A stretch of 64,000 nucleotides of DNA from Agarophyton chilense (lineage: Eukaryota; Rhodophyta; Florideophyceae; Gracilariales; Gracilariaceae), in the NCBI GenBank assembly GCA_030374765.1, contig JARGXX010000117.1, positions 1,116,001 to 1,180,000 of the forward strand. Reading direction: 5' to 3'. Numbering within the stretch: position 1 is the first letter of the stretch; each line of letters begins with the position of its first letter. The notes under the pieces are model-generated. The model made no database searches. It saw nothing but the letters and a program-made list of their open reading frames with translations, and was not told the DNA's origin. Both the position numbers and the translations under genes were made by a program. Of the stretch, positions 52,950 through 64,000 are shown in pieces.

Positions 52950-53569
52950 GGTGCTTGGTCAACTTGTATTCGCCCTCTACGAAATAGAGGTTTTGAGGAT
53001 GATACCGAGAGCTGCGCGAACATGTATATTGGTGATTGGATAGGCGGCGCACTTATTGCCGGTTCCCAACGCAATACAGATCACTTTCTAGTTGGGTTAG
53101 TCAGTATAGAGAAGTTCATTGCAAAATGTGGCGTCTTTGCTAATGAGAAGTTACTCGCAAACCGAAAAGTGGAGCGCCATTTGACTTACGATGATTTGAG
53201 GCCTTTTGCGGGACTTGGTTTGAAACATCTGATTATCTGATAAGAAGTGCTTTCCAGTAGTGAAGAGCGATGAGAATCTTCGTGAGCAAGGCATTATTCG
53301 AAATCAATCTTCTGAAGCGCATTATCGTAAAGTAAGGAAAAGTGTTGTTACACCTAGACGTGTTTTATTTATTGTTTCTGTACTGATATGAAACGATAGT
53401 AAAATAGTAGCAAATAAGAGTAACGGAGAGGGACAAATTGGCAGCCTTTACACCCATTCTGAAAATGCCTCCGCAATTTACAAGAGCAGCATCACTGCGA
53501 TCTTTTTGATACAGTAGATCTAGATTACTCACAACCAGATAGACATAATCATGAGCACGATTTCATTGG
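52950..53569. other. Flank of the Harbinger element
   Basis: Should contain its right terminal repeat; I could not identify one. No gene. Confidence 0.35.
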
Positions 53570-54679
53570 TTATCTTTTCTTCTTCGATGCATCTTGGTGA
53601 TCGTTTTCGTCATCATTTCCTTCAAAGAAATTTTGGAAACGCTGCTTCTTTCGCTCCAAATTCATTTTAGACACTACTTCATCGCTTCCTTCTCTTGCTT
53701 GTTTCCACCTATCCAAGCTATCCAGCACCTCATGAAGAGATTTTCTCTTCTCTTCAGATCTTCAAAGCTTTCTATCAATGATTGCGCTCAGTGCCTTGTG
53801 CAGGTCTACTTGGGCCTGCATTACATCCTGAAACCTGTCGACTCTTCTCGTCATGTCATCGAAACTCTGCTGCAGGTCAGTACCCTTGCGCTTTCTCCAG
53901 GTTGATTTATGATATTTGACTAAATCATTCCCGGTACAATTTCTACCCTCTGTGTGTTATCTGTCACCTATTTCAATGAGCTTTGAAGTAAAGTACAAAA
54001 TCTCAGTTCCCTGGTTTTCGGGGAAAGTTCTATACACCACGAAGAAAATGAACACTCGCTGCAAATTCATGTTATTATCACTAGATACAGTGTTCACGAG
54101 AAACTTAGATATTCGGGATGGGTAATTCGGGCCTGAACCAGATCATTTGTTGTACACTTTAGAAAACAATTTCTTTCGGTGGTAGAAGTGCTTTTTCAAC
54201 ATCGCTTAGGTACGATGTAGCAATGGACGCCTGTTTGAGTCAAGATCGTCCAAGTGACCATTAAAATTTTCTGTGGAGTCCACATTAATGTCATTGAAAC
54301 GATTTTCAATTATGGTCCAGTAATGTTCTCGAGCTATACCAGCATCCGGTTTATCCTGGCTTATTTCCGTCCAAATAGCTTTCTGTATCACATGCCAGCC
54401 ACGGTGGTCATCTGGGAGCAACACTGCAAGATGTGCAATTTCATTAGCAGAGATGTTATGTTTCTGTGGCCGTATTGTGGCTCCAATTTCGTTCCTACAG
54501 GTCTTTTTCGAATGCCGCATCTCTAGAGCAAGAGAATTCAGAAGTATCTTTTTCTTCGATGACGCAAGTTGTTTGATAATAGTTACCATTTTTGGGAGAA
54601 TATCCCAGGTGTACAACGTACCTATCGATTTCTCTTCCCAAATCTCAGAGTATCGCAGTGCTTCATTCTTAGAGATCAA
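53570..54679 (-). pseudogene. Unrecognised two-part gene with C-terminal coiled coil
   Basis: The upstream part is 54206-54679 (157 codons, MISKNEALRYSEIWEEKSIG to a TGA), with a stretch (HRGWHVIQKAIWTEISQDKP) that faintly recalls a SANT-like region. The downstream part, about 53570-53880, is strongly heptad-like (FDDMTRRVDRFQDVMQAQVD, EKRKSLHEVLDSLDRWKQAR), has one TGA where Arg would fit, and ends KKKR before TAA. A CTGCAG acceptor-like site precedes it, so an intron may join them. It could be a DNA-binding accessory gene of an element; function unknown. Confidence 0.35.
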
Positions 54680-55457
54680 TTACAATAGGAAAACATTTTT
54701 AACGTTCAATAGATACGCATGAACGAGAATAAGAGCCACCAGTTCCTGCTTTGTTCTGTTTCGTACTTGCGGTTCCGGTTGTGAAGCTTTTTGACGGATT
54801 TCAAATTAAGGTTGGAGTAAAGCCGCGTAACGCGGGTACGTTCTTGAAATTCAACCGCATTGAAATGATTTCGTTTTCGAAAAAGGACAAGCGCTTCCTA
54901 ATAATACGACGAACGGTGTTGATGGCGGCGGAAACTGCTGAAATAGGAGGGTGAGTTTTTAGTACGGACGTATATCGGTTCGTTATGTGCATGGATAGGA
55001 GCGCAAGGCTGTTTAACTGGGGTGGCTCAGTTGATTGTATCTCGAGCGAATGGATAGAATGGAGATGAGGAGAATTATTCGGGTCTTTGTTTGCGTTCGG
55101 CTGCAATGGGGATGGGCACGGTTGGGAAACAACGCTCTGATTTTCTTTGTACATATTTAGGGTTGGGGTTGGGAGGTGGCGCGGGGGAAAGAAAAGTGCT
55201 ATCACCGGCTGGTTATACGAAGGGTAGATCGAGATGCAATGCAAGTTAACGCGAGGAATTTTCGGGCCGGCCCACCAGAGCTGATTTCGACTTCGCGATA
55301 AACAAAAACCATCAGTTCTTCTGACCTATTATAAGACTTCGAAACCCCCCTGGTCAAGCGCAAACCGTGGAGAACGCAAAAAGTATATATACTCGGTCGG
55401 GCCGGCTCTCTGGGTAATAGTCGTCACCACAATTTTCTCGCCATACAACCCACTCTT
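54680..55457. other. Unassigned, with a TATA-like site
   Basis: No gene. A TATA-like GTATATATAC palindrome occurs near 55384-55393, about 65 bp upstream of the first ATG of the decayed frame to the right. Confidence 0.3.
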
Positions 55458-57000
55458 ATGTTTCTTCACAGCCTTCTGGATATTACCGCTTTTCAGATTT
55501 TAGATCTTTCACAATAAATCTTAACGCTGGGTCCAACCCGTCAAAAGCCTTCTTTGAAGATGTGTTTTCTGGAGCTTCGTTCAAGGCTGCTAGTTATGTT
55601 ACGCAGGCTGATTCTCCATTTCATGTAAAACGCTTGTTCTATACACCCTGCACGGGTATTCTGTCGGTACCGTTACCACATCCATCCGTAGTTTCGATGC
55701 CAATCGCGGTTTATGTGTCCTCAGGTGGTGTGATTGGACCTCCTTCAAGTCTTGCTCAGCGGAGCCATCTGTATCCCGCAGATCTTTCTGGACAAAATCC
55801 TCTCGGTAACGTGAAACTACTCGTACGAGCGCCCTGCTTTAATCTGATTGCTATCCTCAATGACACGTTGATAAAATAGTATATCCACGGTGAGAACTAT
55901 ATATCTGGAAAGCCCGGACCAACGGTGGAGGTTTCTCGTGTATCGAGAAATTCATCGAAGTCGATTCAAGTGGTTGGTGCGTGAACGATGTGTGCATGAC
56001 GCAGCTCTCTGCGTCGAATAACTTCTACTCCTTGAAGATATCTGGTTCTTTCCTAAGCGTTATATTCCGTATAGGAATTACCCCTGTAGTGAAGGTCCAT
56101 TTCGATCACAATTGAGCTATTTGATGCCGGACCAAATATTTGACGCTGACCATATTCGGTGGAACACGCGCTTCGCGTGCTACCTCGGTAATTCAAAGCA
56201 TCGGGGAACAAACGAGAGTTTTCTTTTTTGCCTTGTTAAGCTTCTACAGGCGATATCGTTCACTGTATTTGCGTCAGTTAACGACCCGTCCTCGTGATGT
56301 TAGGCAGTAGTTCATACAGAACTTATCGCCAAGATGGCCATGGTTTTCTTGTGAGATGGTAATGATACCTTCAGGGTTTGGTACATGTCGCCCACAGCGC
56401 AAATATATGCGAGAGAACTCAAAATTTCCCTTGTACTAGGATCACGTGCAAACCGTGCCGACTTTCAACCTCTTGTGGACATGATTGATAGCGTCTATTG
56501 GTCTGGATTGCCAGTTAAGTAATTCTCTGGCAGAACTCGTGCAAGGCACCACGATCATTGCCTGGGCGAACAGAAAGTGCTGGAGATTTCATTCGGTAGG
56601 ATCTATACAGGCGCAAGTTGATTACTTCTGAAGAAGCTCGCTTTTTCGCTAAAAACGCGTAACAAGTCACCAAACCAGCTCACTGGAGACGAGTATAGTG
56701 CCACTCTAACCAAAAACGGAAAGAAACCCTACGAGAAGGCGCAGGGAGCGGGGTTCGAATTGGGTTATGAGAACGATTCCGAACTAGCAGGCGAGATGAC
56801 TTGAGTCGACCAGTCCGCAGCGATGGAAGCTGCTCAAGAGTACTTTTATACATTTAACTAACGAAAGAGCGCAGGTCCTGTCGGAGACCAAATTTTGGAT
56901 CCACTGAGGAATTACATCTTAGATGCGGGGTTTTTACGTGGACCAGGTTGAGCGTGAGATCGCAAAGATTCTTGAAAATCATAATCGTACTTCCTTTTCA
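55458..57000 (+). pseudogene. Decayed plus-strand gene of unknown family
   Basis: Protein-like blocks follow one another on the plus strand in shifting frames. These are SNPSKAFFEDVFSGASFKAA (near 55530), the open run 55562-55879 with LVRAPCFNLIAILND, MSPTAQIYARELKISLVLGS near 56383, and TGDEYSATLTKNGKKPYEKA near 56680 followed by AAMEAAQEYFYTF. Stops interrupt throughout. No known domain. Composition suggests a once-long protein, perhaps of a mobile element or virus-like origin, but there is no direct evidence for that. Confidence 0.35.
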
Positions 57001-59254
57001 TAGCCCTAGAAACGGTTTCTAGGCAATGCATTTGCCGTAATGACCTTATATTAGTATAACTCCGGTGTATCTTGGTCTCCAAGCTTCCTTCTTCCTTTCA
57101 AACCTTCATTTCTTTTCGCTTCTCGAGCTTCATTAGTTCTTTTTGCTTCTCTAGTTTCCTACAGGAGACGATCATTGGTAGTCACTAATGTACTTCTACT
57201 TGCTGGTCTGCAAGTTTCCTTCTTCCTAAGTTCTTCTTTTCTTCTCTGTTTCGTGTTTTCACTGCCTTTGTAGCCCTTCCTTAGAAATGGGAGTTCCCCA
57301 TGAACCCGATTAACAAAGATTTGATCTGTTTGGGAAGTGGTGATCGTACGCGACGATGATATCGGACGAGGTTCGAATGGGGGATATCTGCTATAGGTTC
57401 TTATGTATTCGCTTCCAGAAAACAATCGTAACGAGGTATTCGAATCAGTATTTCTCTACTGCTTTCGTGCTCGCTTTGTTCCCATACGCGATCCATACCA
57501 TACTGCCGGGCACATCACACTGCTTCCCTTTCTTGCACGAGCGTTCTCTGAACGGGTTTGAAACGTCATAGCGGTGACGTAACTGTATCTGTACTTGCAG
57601 TCTCAGCGCCGCTAAGCGTTCGCTTCTAAACTAACTCTCGTTCTTCCGACAGGGGCAGTGTAGTCAATCCTCGAGAGCCATTCTCAGTTAAAGACCTGTC
57701 CTCTTTTCCAGGTTCCATAGGAATATACTTCTTTCCAATCCTTATTTCTATTTGTGAGTACTGTGGGTCCCGTAATGCTCACAGTGTTACAGAATTTCTA
57801 GAACACACGTTTGTAGAGTGCCAGCAGAGTCTGCACTTTCTATTCCATCTCTAGCGTCAAAAGCCGTAATGGCCCATAAGAAAAAATTATCATAGTTGTT
57901 TTATTTTTATTGGTTATTGTGCCGCTTTAAACGCTGGTAGCAGCGATTAGAGTCACATAAAAGCACGAAGTAGTAACTTTCGGGTTGTGATGTATTTCAG
58001 TTCCATTTTGTGGAGGTTCTAGGTGTCTATAAAAGGCGCTCTGATGTCCCCGAGTTCTCTCTTGAACGACCTCAAACAACATTTGACTTTCGAAAACATC
58101 CCTTTCCTTTGGCTTCGAGCCCTTCAACTTTATCAAAAGGTGAAGCATCTGTCTTCTACGGTCCAGTGAGGCGATAACCACTGAAAGAGCAACACTCTAC
58201 ATTATAAGAATCTGTGAGGCGTTTTCCGCAGTACAGCGAACCATTGAGGCGTTAGGCACTAGACGGAGCATCTCCTGTCCGCTTACTGTACCGATTGAAG
58301 CGCCCTCGCCGTGGACGGGAGACTGTCTGCGTATACGAACGGCGTTGTGTATATCCATAAATCTCCGACAGAGTGAGAAGCCCGTGAAGGTCGTAGAGAC
58401 TTGGTGGCGATCTGGAATCTAGCACTTAATGAAACCTTGCCGCAGGTGGTGCCGCGGAAACTTTCCTGAAAAAGGCCAGCTTCGGGTATAGAGTGAAAGC
58501 ATATCTTTTTGATTTAAAACTCTCCTTGGTACGTCTTGTAAGTTTTGTACACGCCTGCTTCTGGTTATCACAGAAGTAGAAAGGCAGAATAATTCGATAC
58601 ATATCAAGAGTGTCTGACCGGAGGCCAAGCAGTCTGACCCCTAGTGACTATTGGCATAAATCTTCGTTTGCGTTGGTTTAAAAAGATCAAGAAGAAGAAG
58701 TTTGTATCGGAATAATTATATCTCTTTCATTTATTTGGGCCATTAAGTAACGTAATAGTCTTATTCTTCCCCAAGTTTAATGTTAAGTTTGGCCCACCGC
58801 GTCACATCCAAATATGGCTCCCACAGAAGAACTATGTTCGTTTTATCCAATTCTGATCGCTTTTTGGTACAATAACTGTCTCTACACAGTTGTTGTTGAT
58901 CACTCGTAGGTTTCTTAATACCACGCGAACCAGAACTGCGCTTGTCAGAGGATAGTGGGTTACAGATTTGAACGGTTGCGTTGGAGTCGGTCTCGACTTC
59001 TGTCGCCTGCCGCATAAATTCTAAAGTCCTCTGTTTGTCACATGCGGGACCATTCTTTCCGTTCTTGGGTGTCGTAGCTCAATTTTCTTTGACTACAGGT
59101 GTTACTGACGAAAGGGCTAGTACAATGACCAAACACGATACCTCTTCTTCTTTGACTTGCCCGGGAAGGGTGGGAGACGATATCGGCGGGCGAGCAAGTT
59201 ACACTTCTCTTGATGGTTCAGGCTGATTTTGAAACGGCGACTTTTAACATGCCC
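57001..59254. other. Region without recognised genes
   Basis: Pyrimidine-rich around 57070-57250. Short frames only. The 3' LTR of the minus-strand gypsy relic should lie near the right end of this stretch but was not identified. Confidence 0.35.
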
Positions 59255-62200
59255 TCATTTCCCAATCATTAGCTCAAAAGTAAAAAATATTTTCCTTCTT
59301 TCAGGTTCCATTTCGGATCTTACGGGTGTGCACATGCCACGGGGCGTATCCAGATGTTTCGGAAGCTGTTCGTGATTTGTATACACATCCGCCGGCAATG
59401 AAAGATCAGGAGCTTTCCCATGCTCTTGAGCCATTGTTGGTTGAGCATTCTCCTTCGAGTCATTTGGGGTTTTGCCTTGCTGGTCCTCCGCATTTGCTAC
59501 ATCAGTTCCACTAGATACCTGGCCTATCTGTTGCGGGTCAGGCACGACTTTGAAGCGATCGCACGATACACGTTCTACGTCCTTACCTGTTTTGGTGACT
59601 ACGGTGACTCCATTAAAGGAAACTACTTTTAACGGGCCAGCTGCTATCCGAAATAACTTATGAAGCCATTCTTTTTTCTTTTCAGATCTTTCGACGGGCA
59701 GAAAAACATGGCCTTCTACTTGGATTTTCAACTTTCTTTTTTCCGTTCTAGCACCATAGTTTTGCATTAATCCAGCCTGCGTTTTAGTACGAAAACTAAG
59801 TGTTTTATGAAAGCCTATGCGAATACGGCTGCGGTGATACGCCTCAGTTGCACAGTCCACAGTTCCTTCGAGAAGCGGTCTGTGATTACTAATAGATAGA
59901 GAATGCCTCGCTATGAGCGAATAATTCATGTAGGAGGTCAATACTGACTAACGTATTGTAGAGGCGCTTTCTCTTGGAACAAGTTCATCTGTTTTCGCTT
60001 TTTGTACAGCTTCACGAAATTCTTCGCACTAGTTGCACACATCCACACTATAGCCTTGAAATACATTTCCAAGGTAGGCCAACAAAAATATCTTCTTACA
60101 GTCGTGACCAATCTCGTTCTTTTTGGATGACAAGACAGGTTTCTGTAGTGCGCCATAAGGAGTAATTAACTTCTCAAGAAGTGTGGAATCACGATTTGAT
60201 GACTCTTTTCGACATGCCTCCACAGTATGTCTTTTGAATCGAGGGAAAAAGGCATATCTTCCCGCGGGTGAACACGAGAGCGTATCGATGTACAAAACGT
60301 ATTAGTGTGATGCTCATTGAGAATCTCGGTGCACGAGATTCGCTTAAGGGAATTTAAAGGTTGAGTATCTGATAAGGAAAAAAGCGGATCGGCATCCGAA
60401 TGATAAAAAATATTTCTTGTTTCTCTTCTTCAACAGATTGCGAATGTGTGTTCATGAAAAGGCAATGTATCTCTACATCGATTTTTTCTTGGATTTTGTG
60501 CAATATTTTGAGTCGCGACAACGCATCGGCTTGGATATTGGCCAATTCATTCTTGTAATTCACTTCGAAATCAAATCCAAAAAGGCGGTAGCACAATCGT
60601 TTGATACGACCGAAGGGGTCTGTGGTGGACAGTAACGATCGTTGAGACGAATGATCTGTGTTGAAGGTATAACGCTTTCCCTTGACATACGGTCTCAAAG
60701 TGGTCACAGTCAAAACGACTGTAAAGCATTCATTCCTCAAACTGATTGCTTCTTCTCAGCTGTCTTCAGCGATCTTGACCAGTAACTATTAGGTTTTGAT
60801 TCACCATCAGGGTATGTTTGGGATAGGTCTTACCCCATTTGGTACTCGCTAGAGTCGATATCTACTGAATATGGTAGGTTGGTGATGGGCAACGCCAAGA
60901 ATGGGGCTGCAATAGTTTCGCTGTTCAGTGTGTCGAACGCTTCTAATTAAGGCGGTTTGAACTGTTCCAGCTCTACTGGTTGTCATTTACGCAGTTTTTC
61001 GTTGAGCGCTGCCGTTGTATGCGAGGATCGCGGCACAAATTGTCGGTAGACATTGCATCAGCCCAAGTAAGAACGTAGTTGTATCTGTGTCGACGGAGGT
61101 TGAAGCTCGCCGAGAGCCGCTGTTTAAGCTTCCTGATGGAGAGCTTTCCCGGCTTGAAAACATGTCTCAAGTACTTGGTTGTGCAAGCAAACCATTCGAA
61201 TTTCTTGAACTTAAAGCTGATACATATGATTTGCATTGTTTTGAGTATCTCTTGGACATGCCACAAACGGCTTTTCACGTCTTGGGAAAAGAAGATCACA
61301 TTGTAAAAATAGACTAAAGAAATCTTCCTCTTATATTTTGAAAGCAATATCTCCTGGGTACTCTGGAATGTAGCGGGTGTGTTGGTTAAGCAAAATTGAA
61401 TCGTCTCAAAATGCTTGAGAGCCGCATGACATGAAAAGGTGGTTCCGTCCTGGTCTTCTTCCACTACCGGTACCTAACAATATCCATAGTTGGCGTCCAA
61501 TATAATAAAAAAGTTTGCTTATCCTAAGCAGTCAACAAATTCGTCCATTAGGGGGAAAGGGTACGTATCCAGAACTTTAACTGCGTTCAGTTCTCGATAA
61601 TCGACAGAAAATCTTAAAGAACAGTCTTGTTTTGGAACCAAAAAAATTGGTGAGGTCCGAGCCGATTGAGCTGCTTCTATGTCTTCTTCCTCTAGCATAT
61701 TGCTGACATTTTCTTTTTCGATCTGACGAGTAAAAAGGTTCGCACTGTAACGTGGTGGGGATATGGGTCGAAACCGTGGAACTAGATCAATTTGATGTTC
61801 TGTAGCGAAGATCTTGCTTATCTCCCCCCTCCACATGGAGAAACACTTCTTCAGCATTGAACGAAACTTCGTTCTGTATTACTTCGACATATGTGCGAAA
61901 TCTAGCTCATCAACCGGGCTCTCTGGATCCCTCGCATCTTGTCATTGATGTGAAGATAGATTTTGAAACTGTTTGTCTGTGTCACTGACATGGGTTTACC
62001 CGAATATTTCTGCGGTAGAAAAATGAGTAGAGACCACCATTGTAGGATGAGGAAAAGCTATTGCAACAACCTTATTCTTTGGATCTGATAATAGTTATAT
62101 GTAATACTATTCAAAAGTAGCCAAAACAATATATCAGGTTCAACCTGGACAATGCATTTAGCTGCTAGCAATCATCGAGATTCGCAATCCGAGTTTTTGG

Positions 62201-62700
62201 TTGAAATAGTTCAAGTCCATGTCGCTCTGTTTTTACATGTACCCAAGTTTGCGTAAAGGCTTTCAGCATTGGGGTCTTTGAAATTCTATTCTTCGGTGTG
62301 ACACGTCCTTAGGATTTCCCGTGCTTCATGGATGGTGAAACAGGATATGTTTAAGGGCAACGACGCGGAAGCTTGCGAACAATTGGGACCGTGGGCCCCT
62401 CATTTATTTCACAATGTTTCTTTCACGGGCGAATTGCTTCGAAAAACGTGTCGCAATAGTGACATCTCAGCACCACTGGTACGGATGACGTTTTACAACC
62501 CATGAAGTCGATTAGAACTAAAAAGCGTTCTAACGGCACTACGAGTCAAACTGTTCTCAGTGTTTTCACAAAGTTCTTGTTTGCTTCCCCGATATCTGGG
62601 AAGGAACCGTATCGAATACATTCTAATTCATCAGGGAGAAGCTCCGATTTCCGTTTAACATCCGGATCAGCATCTGTATCTAGGATAATATATCAAGGAG
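59255..62700 (-). pseudogene. Second Ty3/gypsy pol, dead
   Basis: In minus-strand order: protease with ILDTDADP (62666-62682), where the left element has VLDTGAGP. RT fingers at 61519-61857 (FSVDYRELNAVKVLDTYPFP). The RT palm at 60973-61464 has YFYNV (61293-61310) in place of YLDDI, so both catalytic Asp are gone. RNase H at 60354-60740 shows TLRPYVKGKRYTFNTDHSS and NIQADALSRL. The integrase zinc finger at 59938-60165 shows CHPKRTRLVTTVRRYFCWPT and C..C. The C-terminal GPY/F-like region at 59255-59941 shows AAGPLKVVSFNGVTVV and VSCDRFKVVP. Blocks are separated by frameshifts and stops. It belongs to the same lineage as the left element by block similarity. Confidence 0.85.
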
Positions 62701-64000
62701 TCAACAGATTCCTATCGGAGCCGATGTCTGCGCAGACCCTATTTTATCTCTCGGACCTTTCCATGAGGTACTTTTCCTCTTTTTCCTGACAAGTATAACG
62801 TCTGCGGGGACGGTATAACTTAAAGTGAAACCGTACTCGCTTCTCGATAGGCGGACTACTTCCTTTTGGCGGACATGTCGCAGGCCTCAAGAGAATGTTA
62901 GGATCCCAAGATTGGGAGCAGGGACTAAAGCTCTCTTTGGTCAGCACTACGCGTTCGAGTAGTGCCAACCACGTAGAGGCTCCCTTTCTAAGTTTTACGA
63001 CTTCAGCGGCTTGTTTGCTTCGAAGACGCCTCTTTTCACCAAAAATCAGGGATGTAGTACTTCAGCACTCTGAACCACAGGCTAGTCCGCCCGGCGCACT
63101 GATGTCGCAAAAAACAAACGTTTCGCTTTACAATACATATCGGCTCGTACTAGCCCCCTTTCCTTTTCCTAATGAGATTTATTATTCGCTATGATACAAC
63201 TCACATCCTTCGCAGAATCCGTGCATTTTGCACTCAAATGCTGTTTACATAACAGTAATAGCATCTCAACCTGTCACAAAGGGTGGTCCACGTAGATTGT
63301 GAACCGTATTCCGCGTGAATATCCAAACATCCGGGTTACCTGTTCTTAAAACCTCCCGGTGGTGGGATCGTATACGGACGGTACATACTTCATAGCCATA
63401 AGGAGTTCTTAGTCTTGAAACTACGACTATGATAGACCCACTGCGGGTATGGATTAGTTCAGGTATTCGATTGAATGGACGACTTATTGATATGAAATAT
63501 TTCCTCGGAGTGCCAACTATGAACTTTGTGAGTCTACTAGGGATCCAGATGTGGCAGTTTGTCGTGCGGATTGGCTTTTGAGGAGCTCTTCTCCTTACCC
63601 ATCACGGTTCGAAAGGCGTTGAACGGCTGGGACTACCACGCGCTCTTTTCGTTTTCCCATCAGCTTGAGAAAACTGAACTAACTCCAAGAAGAGGACTCT
63701 TCCATGTTTCTATCGATGTCAAGCTACCAAAGACTTGATACTCGGGTCCAACCCGTCGTGTACAAGGTAATCTTGTCCTACATCGAAGAGACACTTCCAC
63801 AGCGGACTGCAGCTTCGGCAAGATTTGATCTTTGCTCAGCTTCGATATCATCAGAATTCTGGCTCACACCTCTTAGGTACAGGATCTCCTGACTCATCGC
63901 GTTTGAAGTTGCAGAACTGCGTAGCAAGTACTGCACGTCCTCTAGGCGGGAGGTAACGCCGCACTAGTCGGCTGTCCAAAATTTGCAAACGGAACGGAAT
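62701..64000. other. Upstream region of the second gypsy relic
   Basis: Where gag should be. No gag block could be recognised. Plus-strand fragments near 63430-63580 (VWISSGIRLNGRLIDMKYFL) and 63704-63892 look protein-like but are unassigned. Confidence 0.3.

Noticed and set aside
58761-59015. Minus-strand frame ending TNIVLLWEPYLDVTRW as a gene.
   Set aside because: Short, no domain, no continuation; probably chance frame or unplaced element debris.
63430-63892. Fragments right of the second gypsy relic as its gag.
   Set aside because: They are on the opposite strand to pol and share no gag block with the left element.
1-64000. CRISPR arrays, rRNA and tRNA genes, bacterial operons.
   Set aside because: No regularly spaced direct repeats, no rRNA block and no convincing cloverleaf noticed by eye; gene structure and transposons are eukaryotic. 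A covariance-model tRNA search was not possible.

Overview
The window looks like a transposon-rich nuclear region of a eukaryote. The three best host genes are long, uninterrupted reading frames (a multi-module Golgi-type glycosyltransferase, a flotillin-like protein and a secreted beta-propeller membrane protein). They sit together at about 15.5-27.7 kb, and almost everything else recognisable is mobile DNA. Intron-poor genes embedded in Ty3/gypsy, MULE, Helitron, Harbinger and CACTA-like elements would fit a multicellular red alga, but that assignment is inference and no organism-specific marker was seen.

Layout. (1) 1-4.2 kb, minus strand: a Ty3/gypsy element whose protease-RT-RNase H frame is open to the left edge, while its gag is broken. 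(2) 5089-11634: a complete-looking Mutator-like element (MULE) with 288-bp terminal inverted repeats and a 9-10-bp near-identical target duplication. It encodes a large transposase (two FAR1-like fingers, DDE domain, SWIM finger in a separate exon) and an Ulp1-type protease. (3) 15494-19030: glycosyltransferase, minus strand. (4) 23753-27662: flotillin-like gene, then the beta-propeller gene, both plus strand. (5) 27810-40148: a 1.25-kb Tc1/mariner-like relic split by an 11.1-kb insert, 27930-39015. The insert is two Helitrons in opposite orientation with both 5' ends facing outward; the A|T target lies inside the mariner ATG. (6) 44.5-46.2 kb: a decayed TNP2/CACTA-type transposase. (7) 50.8-52.95 kb: a PIF/Harbinger element with convergent Myb-like and DDE genes, each broken only by a few nonsense codons. 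(8) 59.3-62.7 kb: a second, dead gypsy pol of the same type as the first. Several stretches (40.2-43.1, 46.2-50.7, 55-59, 62.7-64 kb) hold unrecognised coding debris or nothing I can identify.

The most unusual structure is the inverted Helitron pair. It has a single A|T target, shared lesions in both copies, a fold-back palindrome at the inner junction, and much lower divergence in the coding parts than in the 5' flanks. The glycosyltransferase, which joins a GT4 module to a GT12/GT2-like module and perhaps a third, degenerate one, is the most interesting host gene.
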